Below are positions 23,235 through 30,100 of a stretch of DNA of 45,826 bases, in pieces (the first letter of the stretch is position 1; each line of letters starts with the position of its first letter). The translations under genes were made by a program, and so were the position numbers. Source of the stretch: an uncultured Oscillospiraceae bacterium (GTDB lineage Bacteria > Bacillota > Clostridia > Oscillospirales > Acutalibacteraceae); the NCBI GenBank assembly GCA_949293315.1, contig CASFCH010000022.1, positions 1 to 45,826 on the forward strand. The letters are read 5' to 3'. The notes below the pieces were generated by a model. The model was not told where the DNA came from and did no database searches. It worked only from the letters and a program-made list of their open reading frames with translations.

Positions 23235-23812
23235 CACACCACCGCCTTTATGTCGGGAAACCGGCCGCGTCGTAACGCTTTAGCGAGCACTTTCAGGCGG
23301 GGAAGGTATTCGTTTTGAATAAACCCTTTGTCATACTCGATCTCAAACCGTTTCAGACGGTTCAAGTCAATCTCCGGGAAATATGGGGCATCATAGTCAA
23401 ACCCCGTCAGCTCGTAGGCATAGAGCTCCGCTTTCCTCCGGCCAGTCGCGTACATCAACACCTGGCACTGCTGCCAATACCCCTTGGGCACTGCCTTAAA
23501 CATCTTTTTGGTGGTCTTGATCTCCACCACCGTATCACACAGGCCGTCATAGTTGGCGCGGAGGCGATATTTGCGGACATAGACTGGGCGCTTACCCAAC
23601 CTGATTTTCCGACCCTCCGCTGCCTCTATGGCGTGGATAATCGGGATTTCCATGAGGTTCCCCGTCCGCGTGTATATGTTGTCGAAATGGTCGTGTACTA
23701 CGCCGAGTTTTACGAGCCACCAGTGCCCGAATGACGCGGTATTCCAATTTCCCATGATAGTAGCGGCATCGGATGCTCCGAACCACTTGGAGCGATCTTG
23801 ATTCGTTATCAT
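23234..23812 (-). CDS. YqaJ/lambda-exonuclease-like recombinase nuclease
   Basis: 192 residues. DRSKWFGASDAATIMG is the typical N-terminal motif. The catalytic part is RANYDGLCDTVVEIKTTKK, giving the D...ExK of PD-(D/E)xK nucleases, and YWQQCQVLMYATG follows. It resects dsDNA ends for the annealing protein encoded just upstream, making a Red-like pair. It overlaps that gene by 4 bp. Confidence 0.9.
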   Translation of the reverse strand: MITNQDRSKWFGASDAATIMGNWNTASFGHWWLVKLGVVHDHFDNIYTRTGNLMEIPIIHAIEAAEGRKIRLGKRPVYVRKYRLRANYDGLCDTVVEIKTTKKMFKAVPKGYWQQCQVLMYATGRRKAELYAYELTGFDYDAPYFPEIDLNRLKRFEIEYDKGFIQNEYLPRLKVLAKALRRGRFPDIKAVV

Positions 23813-24417
23813 AGCAACCCTTCCAGTATTTTCTCCGACTTGGCGCAGCGGTCCGCATACACAAACATGTTCTCTGCCTGCTTCCGTGTCAGGCCGAGCG
23901 CCTTATTGACACTGTCCGCGTTACCGAGCCTTTTGACAGCGCGGCTGTACTTTTCTTTGACGCGTTTCAGGCTGCCGTACATGGAGACGTCCTCCGGCTG
24001 GTTCACCTCACGCTCTTCTTTCTGCCACAGTCTGATCCCCAGACCGGTATTGATGGACACGCACTTGACAAATGCGCGCTGTGTGGCCTTATGGATCTTG
24101 TTCTGCGTGAGATTATCCATCGAGATATCCTGCACGCCCTGGATTACCGGATAAGACAGCTCATAGCGAGCACCGTCGATCTCGACAAACACATGGACCT
24201 CCGGGGCATTGTTGACCGGGGACAAAAACACCGAGTGGCCCTGATTGTTATACAGATTCCCGTAACGCACCTGCTCGGCCCCCTGCTCGTGCAGCAGGAT
24301 CAGCATATCCGCCCATGATATGTAGTCGAGCATCTTTGTGCGCTCCTTGTTTGCGGCGCGCTGGCTGACATACTGACTGATGTCCAGCTCTGACAGGGCT
24401 TTAAAATCTTTCAGCAT
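23809..24417 (-). CDS. Sak-type (DUF1071-like) single-strand annealing protein
   Basis: 202 residues. The segments LDYISWADMLILLHEQGAEQ, VHVFVEIDGARYELSYPVIQ and NKIHKATQRAFVKCVSINTG match DUF1071, a Rad52-like annealing family of phages. The C-terminal part (LGLTRKQAENMFVYADRCA) is helical. With the YqaJ nuclease it forms the phage homologous recombination module. Confidence 0.85.
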   Translation of the reverse strand: MLKDFKALSELDISQYVSQRAANKERTKMLDYISWADMLILLHEQGAEQVRYGNLYNNQGHSVFLSPVNNAPEVHVFVEIDGARYELSYPVIQGVQDISMDNLTQNKIHKATQRAFVKCVSINTGLGIRLWQKEEREVNQPEDVSMYGSLKRVKEKYSRAVKRLGNADSVNKALGLTRKQAENMFVYADRCAKSEKILEGLL

Positions 24418-24599
24418 ATTGGCTCCTCCTTAAAATATCGTTTGGCAATCGGCAGGCACTCAGTGCACAGGTGACGTCCGCGATACTCTGTCAACCTGTC
24501 CAGCACATACGGCAGGCCGCACAGATCGCACTTGACGCGCTCCTCCGGCACCTCCGGCTCCCGGACGCCGTACACCCGTGCCGCGATGATCCTATCCAT
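24411..24599 (-). CDS. 62-residue zinc-ribbon protein
   Basis: Starts MDRIIAARVYGVREPEVPEE and has CDLCGLPYV ... CTEC, a four-cysteine zinc ribbon. The start overlaps the preceding small gene and the end overlaps the annealing protein gene, showing it belongs to the operon. Function unknown. Confidence 0.7.
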   Translation of the reverse strand: MDRIIAARVYGVREPEVPEERVKCDLCGLPYVLDRLTEYRGRHLCTECLPIAKRYFKEEPIC

Positions 24600-24753
24600 T
24601 ATTGGCCTCCGTTGTAGCAGCCTCCTGACAGATACATGCGACGTCACGGTTGCGATAATACTCGATCGTCTCGTAGGCGTCCTGCAGGCGTATTGCCAGA
24701 TCAATATATCGCCGCTCAAGGTCTGTCCTGCTGATATCCGATAAGTTTTTCAT
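24592..24753 (-). CDS. 53-residue hypothetical phage protein
   Basis: Reads MKNLSDISRTDLERRYIDLA, then IRLQDAYETIEYYRNRD, mostly one long helix, then CIC near the end. It overlaps the next gene by 8 bp. Such short helical proteins are common in the early operons of these phages. Function unknown. Confidence 0.6.
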   Translation of the reverse strand: MKNLSDISRTDLERRYIDLAIRLQDAYETIEYYRNRDVACICQEAATTEANNG

Positions 24754-24840
24754 TTGACTTTGCCCCCAATCAGTGGTAATATATTGGTGTGTTATTTCTT
24801 CTGCGCCGTGTCTGGGTGGCTGCCCGGCATGGCGCTTTCT

Positions 24841-25056
24841 TTATTGGTCCTCAAAACACCGGGATACAACGCATTCGTTCGCATTTCCGGGCCAGATGCG
24901 TCCCTGGGCCTCATCTACTGTGTCATACCACAGGACATTGGGATCATCCCAATCAGACACGCGATGGAGACCATACGCTCCCAGAGAGTAGGCGAAAAAT
25001 GTCACATCTGGTTTACCCCCCATCATAGACACCTGCACGACGCAATACTTGGTCAT
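24841..25056 (-). CDS. 71-residue hypothetical phage protein
   Basis: Starts at ATG 25056 ([20 protein letters not shown]) with GGTGACAGATC upstream, overlapping the pentapeptide-repeat gene end by 4 bp. The rest ([20 protein letters not shown], then WYDTVDEAQ) suggests a small alpha/beta protein. I do not recognise a family. The 87 bp after it holds no convincing gene. Confidence 0.6.
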   Translation of the reverse strand: MTKYCVVQVSMMGGKPDVTFFAYSLGAYGLHRVSDWDDPNVLWYDTVDEAQGRIWPGNANECVVSRCFEDQ

Positions 25057-25529
25057 TGATCTGTCACCTCCTCTAATTCCAGCAATCCGCACTCATCAAC
25101 CCGATGAAATTGATTTGCAACAGCGATATTGGTCTCCGTCAGCAGTGCCGCCTTGAGCTCATCCGAGCAGTTATCAGAGTAAGATACTGCACTCAACACG
25201 TGATACAGTAACTGCTTAGCCTGCCGGTCATCGATCCGAGCGTGTAGGCTGCCGCACCAGAGAGGCCAGCTTGCGTAGTCCAGGTCGGCACCGCGCAGGT
25301 TGGCACCGCGCAGGTTGGCATCGCGCAGGTTGGCACCGTACAGGTTGGCATCGCACAGGTTGGCATCGCACAGGTTGGCACCGTACAGGTTGGCATCGCA
25401 CAGGTTGGCACCGTACAGGTTGGCATCGCACAGGTTGGCACCGCACAGGTTGGCGCGCTCCCCACCCTCTTCGTTCCTTAGCCATTTACCGTGCTTTTCC
25501 AGTACAATCGAGAGCTCTTTCTGATTCAT
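25053..25529 (-). CDS. Pentapeptide-repeat protein
   Basis: 158 residues. Residues ~26-88 are about 12 tandem pentapeptides of the form A(N/D)Lxx, for example [18 protein letters not shown], which fold as a right-handed quadrilateral beta-helix. A helical C-terminal part follows ([20 protein letters not shown]). The N-terminal [19 protein letters not shown] is usual for phage and bacterial pentapeptide proteins. Some relatives mimic DNA and inhibit gyrase, but most have no known role. The repeat region has a 15-bp DNA unit. Confidence 0.85.
   Translation of the reverse strand: MNQKELSIVLEKHGKWLRNEEGGERANLCGANLCDANLYGANLCDANLYGANLCDANLCDANLYGANLRDANLRGANLRGADLDYASWPLWCGSLHARIDDRQAKQLLYHVLSAVSYSDNCSDELKAALLTETNIAVANQFHRVDECGLLELEEVTDQ
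25268..25457. repeat. 15-bp tandem repeat coding for pentapeptides
   Basis: About 12 copies of a 15-base unit with core CAGGTTGGCA (plus strand). The variable positions fall mainly in GCGCAG / TCGCA / CCGTA. Nearly identical units suggest recent expansion or gene conversion. Confidence 0.92.
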
Positions 25530-25660
25530 CGCTTCTTTCTCCTTATCCTATCGATCATCCGATCCTCCCACCGGATGATCTTTTTTTCATTCATCAATCC
25601 CACGCAAAACGCCAGCACCGCCAGCGATTCAAGGGCGATTCTGAGTGTTTCCATTGTCAT
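25526..25660 (-). CDS. 44-residue single-helix membrane protein
   Basis: Reads [20 protein letters not shown], then [20 protein letters not shown]. One hydrophobic segment is followed by a very basic C-terminus. GGGGGG upstream acts as ribosome site, and the stop overlaps the next start (ATGA). Function unknown. Confidence 0.6.
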   Translation of the reverse strand: MTMETLRIALESLAVLAFCVGLMNEKKIIRWEDRMIDRIRRKKR

Positions 25661-25668
25661 CCCCCCCG

Positions 25669-25863
25669 CTATGCAAACTCTCTTGCCAGTTGCTCGGTTG
25701 TAATCATCTCGCTCAGTCCGCGACGGTACAGCGTTTTTGTGCTGACACCGACGATCTGAGCTGCCTCTTTTTGCGAGTACAGCAGTTTGTCAGGGTATAA
25801 CTCATCCGCGCGCTTACGGATTCGTTCGAGTGTGTCATAGTAGAGCTCTTTTTCTCGTGGCAA
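25669..25863 (-). CDS. Small HTH protein, excisionase-like
   Basis: 64 residues starting with TTG at 25863, with AAGGAGG at a good distance. The segment YSQKEAAQIVGVSTKTLYRR is a MerR/excisionase-type helix-turn-helix. It is the first clear gene of the leftward early operon after cro and could be the excisionase or an early regulator. Confidence 0.7.
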   Translation of the reverse strand: MPREKELYYDTLERIRKRADELYPDKLLYSQKEAAQIVGVSTKTLYRRGLSEMITTEQLAREFA

Positions 25864-25877
25864 AATTTTTCACCTCC

Positions 25878-25906
25878 TTGTTCATCATTTTCACTTATGG
25901 TATAAT
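25878..25906 (+). promoter_or_regulatory. Strong promoter for the convergent coiled-coil/membrane gene
   Basis: TTGTTC (25878-25883), 17-base spacer and TATAAT (25901-25906) with an extended -10 TGG just before. It fires rightwards into the gene at 25923 and against the leftward early operon. Confidence 0.8.
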
Positions 25907-25922
25907 ACAACGGGTGATTAAG

Positions 25923-26216
25923 ATGAACTTTGATTATTCGGAATTAACTAAATTTGTAGACAAAACAAATGCAATCGCAGAAGCACAAGCGGTTGAAATA
26001 GAGCGACGTTATCAAGCAATTGAAAATTCTCTACTCGAAACATCAGAAACGCTTCAAGAAGTTTCAAAACTTTTAAGACAAGAACAGGAAGAGCGGATTC
26101 AGGAGCAGAAATCCCTGAAAAGACAGAATTCCGTTTCACTTGGAATCGCCATTGCTTCCGCTATTACATCGCTTATCGCTGCGGGGTTTCAAATCTCAGA
26201 TTTTTTTATCAATTAA
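25923..26216 (+). CDS. Coiled-coil protein with C-terminal membrane anchor
   Basis: 97 residues from ATG 25923; the longer upstream frame starts before the promoter and is rejected. Residues ~10-70 are a long coiled coil (IERRYQAIENSLLETSETLQ, then EVSKLLRQEQEERIQEQKSL). A hydrophobic segment (SLGIAIASAITSLIAAGFQI) near the C-terminus would anchor it. I do not recognise the family. It is transcribed against the early operon from a strong promoter, and its end overlaps the cro-like gene's end by 8 bp. A role in lysogeny or exclusion is possible but inferred only from position. Confidence 0.7.
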   Translation: MNFDYSELTKFVDKTNAIAEAQAVEIERRYQAIENSLLETSETLQEVSKLLRQEQEERIQEQKSLKRQNSVSLGIAIASAITSLIAAGFQISDFFIN

Positions 26217-26412
26217 TGTCCAGAATCTTACAGATGCTGGCGATGATTTTCTCCGGGGATCGTTTCCCTGTGAGGATTTTACTGAGATATGCGCTATCTA
26301 CTTTCAATCCCGTTTCCCGGCTGACTTCTTCGCGCAGCCACTCCTGTGTTCTCACCGGAGGCCCCAAAAGTTTTGTCTTAACCTCCAAGCCGAACGGCGT
26401 ATATTCAGCCAT
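26209..26412 (-). CDS. Cro-like HTH protein
   Basis: 67 residues from ATG 26412 (MAEYTPFGLEVKTKLLG), with AAAGGAGG upstream. EWLREEVSRETGLKVDSAYL, then SKILTGKRSPEKI, is a lambda-repressor-type helix-turn-helix of the kind in small early regulators of clostridial phages. It opens the leftward early operon, from the promoter at 26526-26554, opposite the repressor gene, so it probably plays the Cro role. Confidence 0.8.
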   Translation of the reverse strand: MAEYTPFGLEVKTKLLGPPVRTQEWLREEVSRETGLKVDSAYLSKILTGKRSPEKIIASICKILDIN

Positions 26413-26447
26413 TTTGCCGAAAAACCTCCTTTCAATGAAAAATAGGA

Positions 26448-26476
26448 TTGACAAGTACAAATTGCTGTACTATCAT
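26448..26476 (+). promoter_or_regulatory. Rightward promoter for the repressor gene
   Basis: TTGACA (26448-26453), 17-base spacer, TATCAT (26471-26476). The spacer contains operator O1. Transcription would start near 26483 and run about 130 bases to the repressor start codon. Confidence 0.65.
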
Positions 26477-26606
26477 ATAGGTGTCAATTACATTTAGCAC
26501 TACTCTTTGTACTTGCCACGATATAATTTTAGTACTTAATTTAGTACTTGTCAATTGTTTTTGTACAAAAATTAGTGCTTTCTGCTTTGTGTACAAAATG
26601 AGGTAC
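26455..26606. promoter_or_regulatory. Five-operator repressor/cro control region
   Basis: Five dyads, each made of two GTAC-type half-sites whose starts are exactly 12 bp apart: O1 26455/26467, O2 26497/26509, O3 26532/26544, O4 26563/26575 and O5 26591/26603. O2 and O4 each have one degenerate half (GCAC, GTGC). The shared form is (A/T)GTAC-N8-GTACT. O1 lies in the rightward promoter spacer and O3 in the leftward promoter spacer. O5 overlaps the repressor's ribosome site region. Confidence 0.8.
26526..26554 (-). promoter_or_regulatory. Leftward early promoter (cro and early operon)
   Basis: On the minus strand TTGACA (26554-26549), 17-base spacer, TAAAAT (26531-26526), a near-consensus promoter. 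Its spacer holds both halves of operator O3. Transcription would start near 26519 and run towards the rightward promoter, so the two face each other. Confidence 0.8.
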
Positions 26607-26612
26607 TAAAAA

Positions 26613-27266
26613 ATGTCTGAATTGTATAACAGGATATCTGATCTCTGCCAAAATCACGGTATAAGTGTAGGTAAGATGTGCAATCAATTGGGGATCAGTC
26701 GCGGAAATTTAACAGAGTTAAAAAAAGAGCGTATTAAAACGCTCAGAACCGAAAATTTAACAAAAATCGCAGGTTATTTTGACGTTTCAGTTGATTATCT
26801 TCTTGGAAAAGAAAAAAACCCCCTATTCCCCGAACCGGAGATCACAGAGGACTATGTGACTTTCCCTGTTATCGGTGAGGTCGCCGCTGGATATGAACAT
26901 ATCATCCAAGAAGATTGGAGCGGCGACACGATTGATATCCCTGTTAAATATCTGCGCGGCCGCCCCAAGTCTGATTATATGGTGCTTACTGTTACTGGGA
27001 ACAGTATGTATCCACTGTACTTAGACGGAGACAAAGTACTTATCCTAAAGCAATCGACGCTGGATCGCAGCGGAGATATCGGACTGATCCGGTACGACGG
27101 AGAATGCGCAACGCTCAAAAAGGTCGAATTTGTGACCGGCGAGGACTGGATGAAACTGATTCCTTTGAACCCCGAATATCCCCCAAGAACTATCCAAGGG
27201 GTTGATTTGGAGGAATGCGAAGTGATAGGTGTTCCGAGGCTCCTCATTCGTGAAATCGAACAGTAA
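26613..27266 (+). CDS. LexA/CI-type repressor with S24 self-cleavage domain
   Basis: 217 residues. The N-terminal helix-turn-helix is KMCNQLGISRGNLTELKKER. The C-terminal peptidase S24 domain has the cleavage site Ala92-Gly93 (EVAAGYEH), catalytic Ser131 (TGNSMYPLYLDGD) and Lys169 (CATLKKVEF). It should hold the prophage silent by binding the operators just upstream and cleave itself when RecA is activated by DNA damage, causing induction. The GAGG before ATG 26613 lies inside operator O5, so autoregulation at this site is likely. Confidence 0.95.
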   Translation: MSELYNRISDLCQNHGISVGKMCNQLGISRGNLTELKKERIKTLRTENLTKIAGYFDVSVDYLLGKEKNPLFPEPEITEDYVTFPVIGEVAAGYEHIIQEDWSGDTIDIPVKYLRGRPKSDYMVLTVTGNSMYPLYLDGDKVLILKQSTLDRSGDIGLIRYDGECATLKKVEFVTGEDWMKLIPLNPEYPPRTIQGVDLEECEVIGVPRLLIREIEQ

Positions 27267-27294
27267 GTAGTTATTTTTCGGGAGGTGGACAATT

Positions 27295-28617
27295 TTGGCA
27301 ACCTGTGTACACTGCGGAAAAAAAGGCGTATTTCTTAAAGTCAACGCCGAAGGATTGTGCGATGAATGCGTTCAACGCCAAGTGACAGAACTACGGCAAG
27401 CACTCTCTCCAGAGCAAAAGGATTCAATGTCCATAAAAAAAGAATTATTAGACCTTAAAAGACAACGTTCTGAATTAAAAGAGGAAATTACTAAATTTGC
27501 TTCTGAATTAAATTCTCTTTACCAATCTGTTCAGGAAAAGAAGCAACAGGTCATCCAGTTGGATGAGCAGCTCTTACTCCAAGAGTTTGGGTTATATGAA
27601 CCCGTATTTCATTTTGCGAAATCCGAAAAATATAAGGATCGATTATCACAAATACGATCAGCACAAAAGGCCATGATAAAAGCGGGAACGGCTGTTACCG
27701 GCAATATGAATTGGACCGTTAATGGAAGTGCTGCCTCTGGCAGAAAAATGGTCCACGATACCCAAAAGCTCTTGCTGCGTGCTTTTAATAGTGAATGCGA
27801 TGACGCCGTCGATCGTGTAAAATTCAACAATTATGAATCTGCTTTAAAAAAAATCACAGCATCATATCAATCCATTTCTAAATTAGGCGCACTAATGTCA
27901 ATCGCCATTTCTCCACAATATTACGACCTAAAAGTAAAAGAATTGCAGTTGGCATTAGAGTATCAAATCAAGAAACAGAATGAGAAGGAAGAGCAAAAAG
28001 AAATCAGAGCTCGAATGCGCGAAGAGGCCAAACTTCAAAAAGAAATTGAGGAAGAGCGTAAAAAGGCCGAAAAAGAACAGACGCATTATTTAAATGCTCT
28101 TGCTAAAATACGCGCGCAACTGGCCGCCGCCTCCGAAGCAGAAAAATCTGATCTTTTGGAGAAAGAAAATGAAATCCAATCTCATGTTGATGACATTGAA
28201 CAAAAACTCAAGGATATTGATTATCGGCAGGCCAATCAAAAAGCTGGGTATGTCTATGTCATTTCTAATATTGGCTCATTCGGAGAAAATGTATATAAAA
28301 TCGGAATGACGCGTCGTTTAGACCCAATGGAACGAATTGATGAACTTGGAGACGCCTCTGTCCCGTTCAACTTTGATGTTCATGCTATGATCTTTTCTGA
28401 TGACGCGCCTGCACTGGAAGCTGCTTTACATAGAGCGTTTGAAAGCAGAAAACTGAATATGGTAAACACACGACGTGAATTCTTTAATGTTACCTTAGAA
28501 GAAATTAAAGAGGTTGTTCGCAAAAACTATGACAAAACAGCTGAGTTTATTGAGACTGCGGACGCAGAACAATATCGGATTTCTCAAAAAATGAAAGAAG
28601 AAATCCAAAAACAGTAA
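27295..28617 (+). CDS. DUF4041-like protein with zinc ribbon and C-terminal GIY-YIG (T5orf172-like) domain
   Basis: 440 residues starting with TTG 27295, with GGGAGGTGG upstream. The N-terminus is a zinc ribbon (CVHCGKKGVF ... CDECV). Long coiled coils follow, with a middle region of the DUF4041 type (LLLQEFGLYEPVFHFAKSEK, later SISKLGALMSIAI). The C-terminal ~100 residues have GYVYVISNIG ... VYKIGMTRRLDPMERIDELG, the MUG113/T5orf172 GIY-YIG nuclease type. It is AT-rich and sits between repressor and integrase in the lysogeny transcript, a common place for exclusion or defence genes. Nuclease-based defence is an inference. Confidence 0.85.
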   Translation: MATCVHCGKKGVFLKVNAEGLCDECVQRQVTELRQALSPEQKDSMSIKKELLDLKRQRSELKEEITKFASELNSLYQSVQEKKQQVIQLDEQLLLQEFGLYEPVFHFAKSEKYKDRLSQIRSAQKAMIKAGTAVTGNMNWTVNGSAASGRKMVHDTQKLLLRAFNSECDDAVDRVKFNNYESALKKITASYQSISKLGALMSIAISPQYYDLKVKELQLALEYQIKKQNEKEEQKEIRARMREEAKLQKEIEEERKKAEKEQTHYLNALAKIRAQLAAASEAEKSDLLEKENEIQSHVDDIEQKLKDIDYRQANQKAGYVYVISNIGSFGENVYKIGMTRRLDPMERIDELGDASVPFNFDVHAMIFSDDAPALEAALHRAFESRKLNMVNTRREFFNVTLEEIKEVVRKNYDKTAEFIETADAEQYRISQKMKEEIQKQ

Positions 28618-28756
28618 AAAACGCCCCCGGTGCGCCAACACCGAGAGCGTTCCACCAGCCGGAGCCGATGGGCATACTTGCAAACATATTGTACCAAAAG
28701 CCCGGCGCAAAATCAAGTCCGGGTTATAATTGCGCCCATTTTTAGGGAGGTACAGT

Positions 28757-29899
28757 ATGGCAAAGAGAAAAAATACAGATGGTCTGCGCTATCGCAGCGA
28801 GGATGGGCTGTGGGAACGATCGGAAGTCATTAATGGAAAGCGCCGACGTTTCCGCGCTAAAGATCCCGAAAAAGTATGGGAGAAGCGAGACAAGGCTATC
28901 ATTGAAGACCAGAACAAGCAAAAAGAGAGCGACCTCGGCCCTCTCTTCGATGATGTCGCCGACCGATACGAGCGTATTGTATATGACATGAAAGCGGGCA
29001 CGCAGAAATCCTATAAACCAGCGATAAAACGTGCAGTAAAATATTTCTCCGGAAAGCGGATGCGTGAGATTGAGCCATATATGATATCACTGTTCCTTGA
29101 CACCGTTTCCGGTATGGCGCACACGACTGTTTCTAACCAAAAGACAGTCATCAATGCAATCTTCCAGTTATGGATTGACGATCCTGAGTGGCACGGTGAC
29201 TATAACCCGGCAGCTCTCACTAAAATGCCGCGCGGCCTGAAACGTGGGAAGCGGCTGCCGCCTACCGAAGATCAGGTAAAAGTGGTCAAAGACCACTATC
29301 TTGATCCCGACGCCCTCCCAGCGGTGGTATACCTGTGCACCGGAGAGAGGCGCGGCGAGGCGTGTGCCATACAGCTAAAGGACATTGATTTCAAAAAAGG
29401 AATAATTCACACCAACAAGGCTGTAGAACACATCAATAACAAACCGCACATTACCGTTACCAAAACCGAAGCTGGCATTCGCGCTGTTCCCCTGCTCTCC
29501 ATGCTTCGCGAGGCGCTCATGCCGCTGCGCAACCTTCCGCCTGACACTTTTATACTCAGCGGTACGACCACACCGCTGACGGCCTCACAGTATAGCAGGA
29601 GATGGGCTGCGTTCTGGCACAAACACGGATTCGCCCACCCTGTCGTCCGCACATATCATCGAACGCGCAACGGTAGACCATATACATACCATCAAACGGA
29701 TTGGGTTGCGGACGTTTGCGGACATCAATTCCGGCATGAGTATGTTTGTATGCTGTGCATGGCAGAAGTACCGGAAGAAGTCGCTGTTCAGCTTGTAGGG
29801 CACGCAAACATCAAGATGATCCATGAGGTCTACATGACCTTGAAGCCGGAAATGATCACATCTGCCGGTGACAAATTGAATCAACTACTGCAAAAGTAA
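28757..29899 (+). CDS. int: Tyrosine integrase
   Basis: 380 residues from ATG 28757, with GGGAGG upstream. An N-terminal arm-binding part (KNTDGLRYRSEDGLWERSEV) and SAM-like core-binding domain precede the catalytic domain with Arg198 (CTGERRGEA), His323-x-x-Arg326 (GHQFRHEYV), His349 (LVGHANIKM) and Tyr359 (IHEVYM). It catalyses integration at the tRNA 3' end about 55 bp downstream. A TATAAT at 28725-28730, between a GGCGCAA/TTGCGCC inverted pair, may be part of its promoter. Confidence 0.97.
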   Translation: MAKRKNTDGLRYRSEDGLWERSEVINGKRRRFRAKDPEKVWEKRDKAIIEDQNKQKESDLGPLFDDVADRYERIVYDMKAGTQKSYKPAIKRAVKYFSGKRMREIEPYMISLFLDTVSGMAHTTVSNQKTVINAIFQLWIDDPEWHGDYNPAALTKMPRGLKRGKRLPPTEDQVKVVKDHYLDPDALPAVVYLCTGERRGEACAIQLKDIDFKKGIIHTNKAVEHINNKPHITVTKTEAGIRAVPLLSMLREALMPLRNLPPDTFILSGTTTPLTASQYSRRWAAFWHKHGFAHPVVRTYHRTRNGRPYTYHQTDWVADVCGHQFRHEYVCMLCMAEVPEEVAVQLVGHANIKMIHEVYMTLKPEMITSAGDKLNQLLQK

Positions 29900-29956
29900 A
29901 TCGGGACACCTACGGGACAGTTAAGCCGAAAATCTACCTGATTCAACATTCTAATT

Positions 29957-29982
29957 GAGTTCAAGTCTCGCCACTCGGACCA
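29957..29982 (+). other. attR: 3' fragment of a tRNA gene (C1-G72 type, possibly tRNA-Pro)
   Basis: The sequence reads as the T-arm and acceptor 3' strand of a tRNA: TTCAAGT loop, CTCGC stem strand, CACTCGG acceptor strand, A discriminator and encoded CCA. No 5' half is present upstream. The first T-stem pair is mismatched (T with C), suggesting that host tRNA sequence ends there and phage sequence begins. The intact tRNA should lie at the left end of the prophage. Position 72 is G, implying C at position 1 with A73, as in bacterial tRNA-Pro. Confidence 0.8.
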
Positions 29983-29989
29983 ACTTAAA

Positions 29990-30031
29990 ACCGTGCTGTA
30001 TCGCAAAAATGTTGATACAGCGCGGTTTTTT
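29990..30031 (+). terminator. Intrinsic terminator after attR (probably of the host tRNA gene)
   Basis: Twelve-base stem from CCGTGCTGTATC pairing with GATACAGCGCGG (one G-T wobble), 11-base loop, then six T. It lies 8 bp after the tRNA CCA end, so it most likely ended the tRNA transcript before integration. It now also ends integrase transcription. Confidence 0.88.
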
Positions 30032-30100
30032 GTTTTCCACGCGGGGACACAAAAAGACTAAATCGGGCGTTTAAAGACGTTTTTGTGTGGACTAAAAACA

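Larger units (their letters stand above)
1..29982. mobile_element. Temperate siphovirus-type prophage (right part; left end outside window)
   Basis: A contiguous set of phage modules runs from tail-tip genes at the left edge to a tyrosine integrase and a tRNA 3' fragment at the right edge. The order int, repressor, cro, early replication and recombination, late regulator, terminase, portal, capsid, connector, tail is typical of temperate long-tailed phages of Firmicutes. All structural genes look intact: I see no frameshift or internal stop. Holin, endolysin, the rest of the tail tip and attL are not in the window, so completeness cannot be judged. The right boundary is placed at the end of the tRNA 3' fragment, just before the terminator that probably belongs to the host tRNA gene. 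Confidence 0.95.

Noticed and set aside
24754-24840. A 12-codon frame with start after AGAAAG
   Set aside because: Too short and without any further support.
25268-25457. Regular repeats resembling a CRISPR array
   Set aside because: The unit is 15 bp with no unique spacers and encodes a pentapeptide-repeat protein.
25271-25759. Plus-strand frame rich in HR(A/T)GW repeats
   Set aside because: It is the antisense translation of the pentapeptide DNA repeat and carries no other support.
28618-28660. Terminator between the DUF4041-like gene and integrase
   Set aside because: A CGGTG/CACCG hairpin with outer pairing exists but has no T-run, so termination is not supported.
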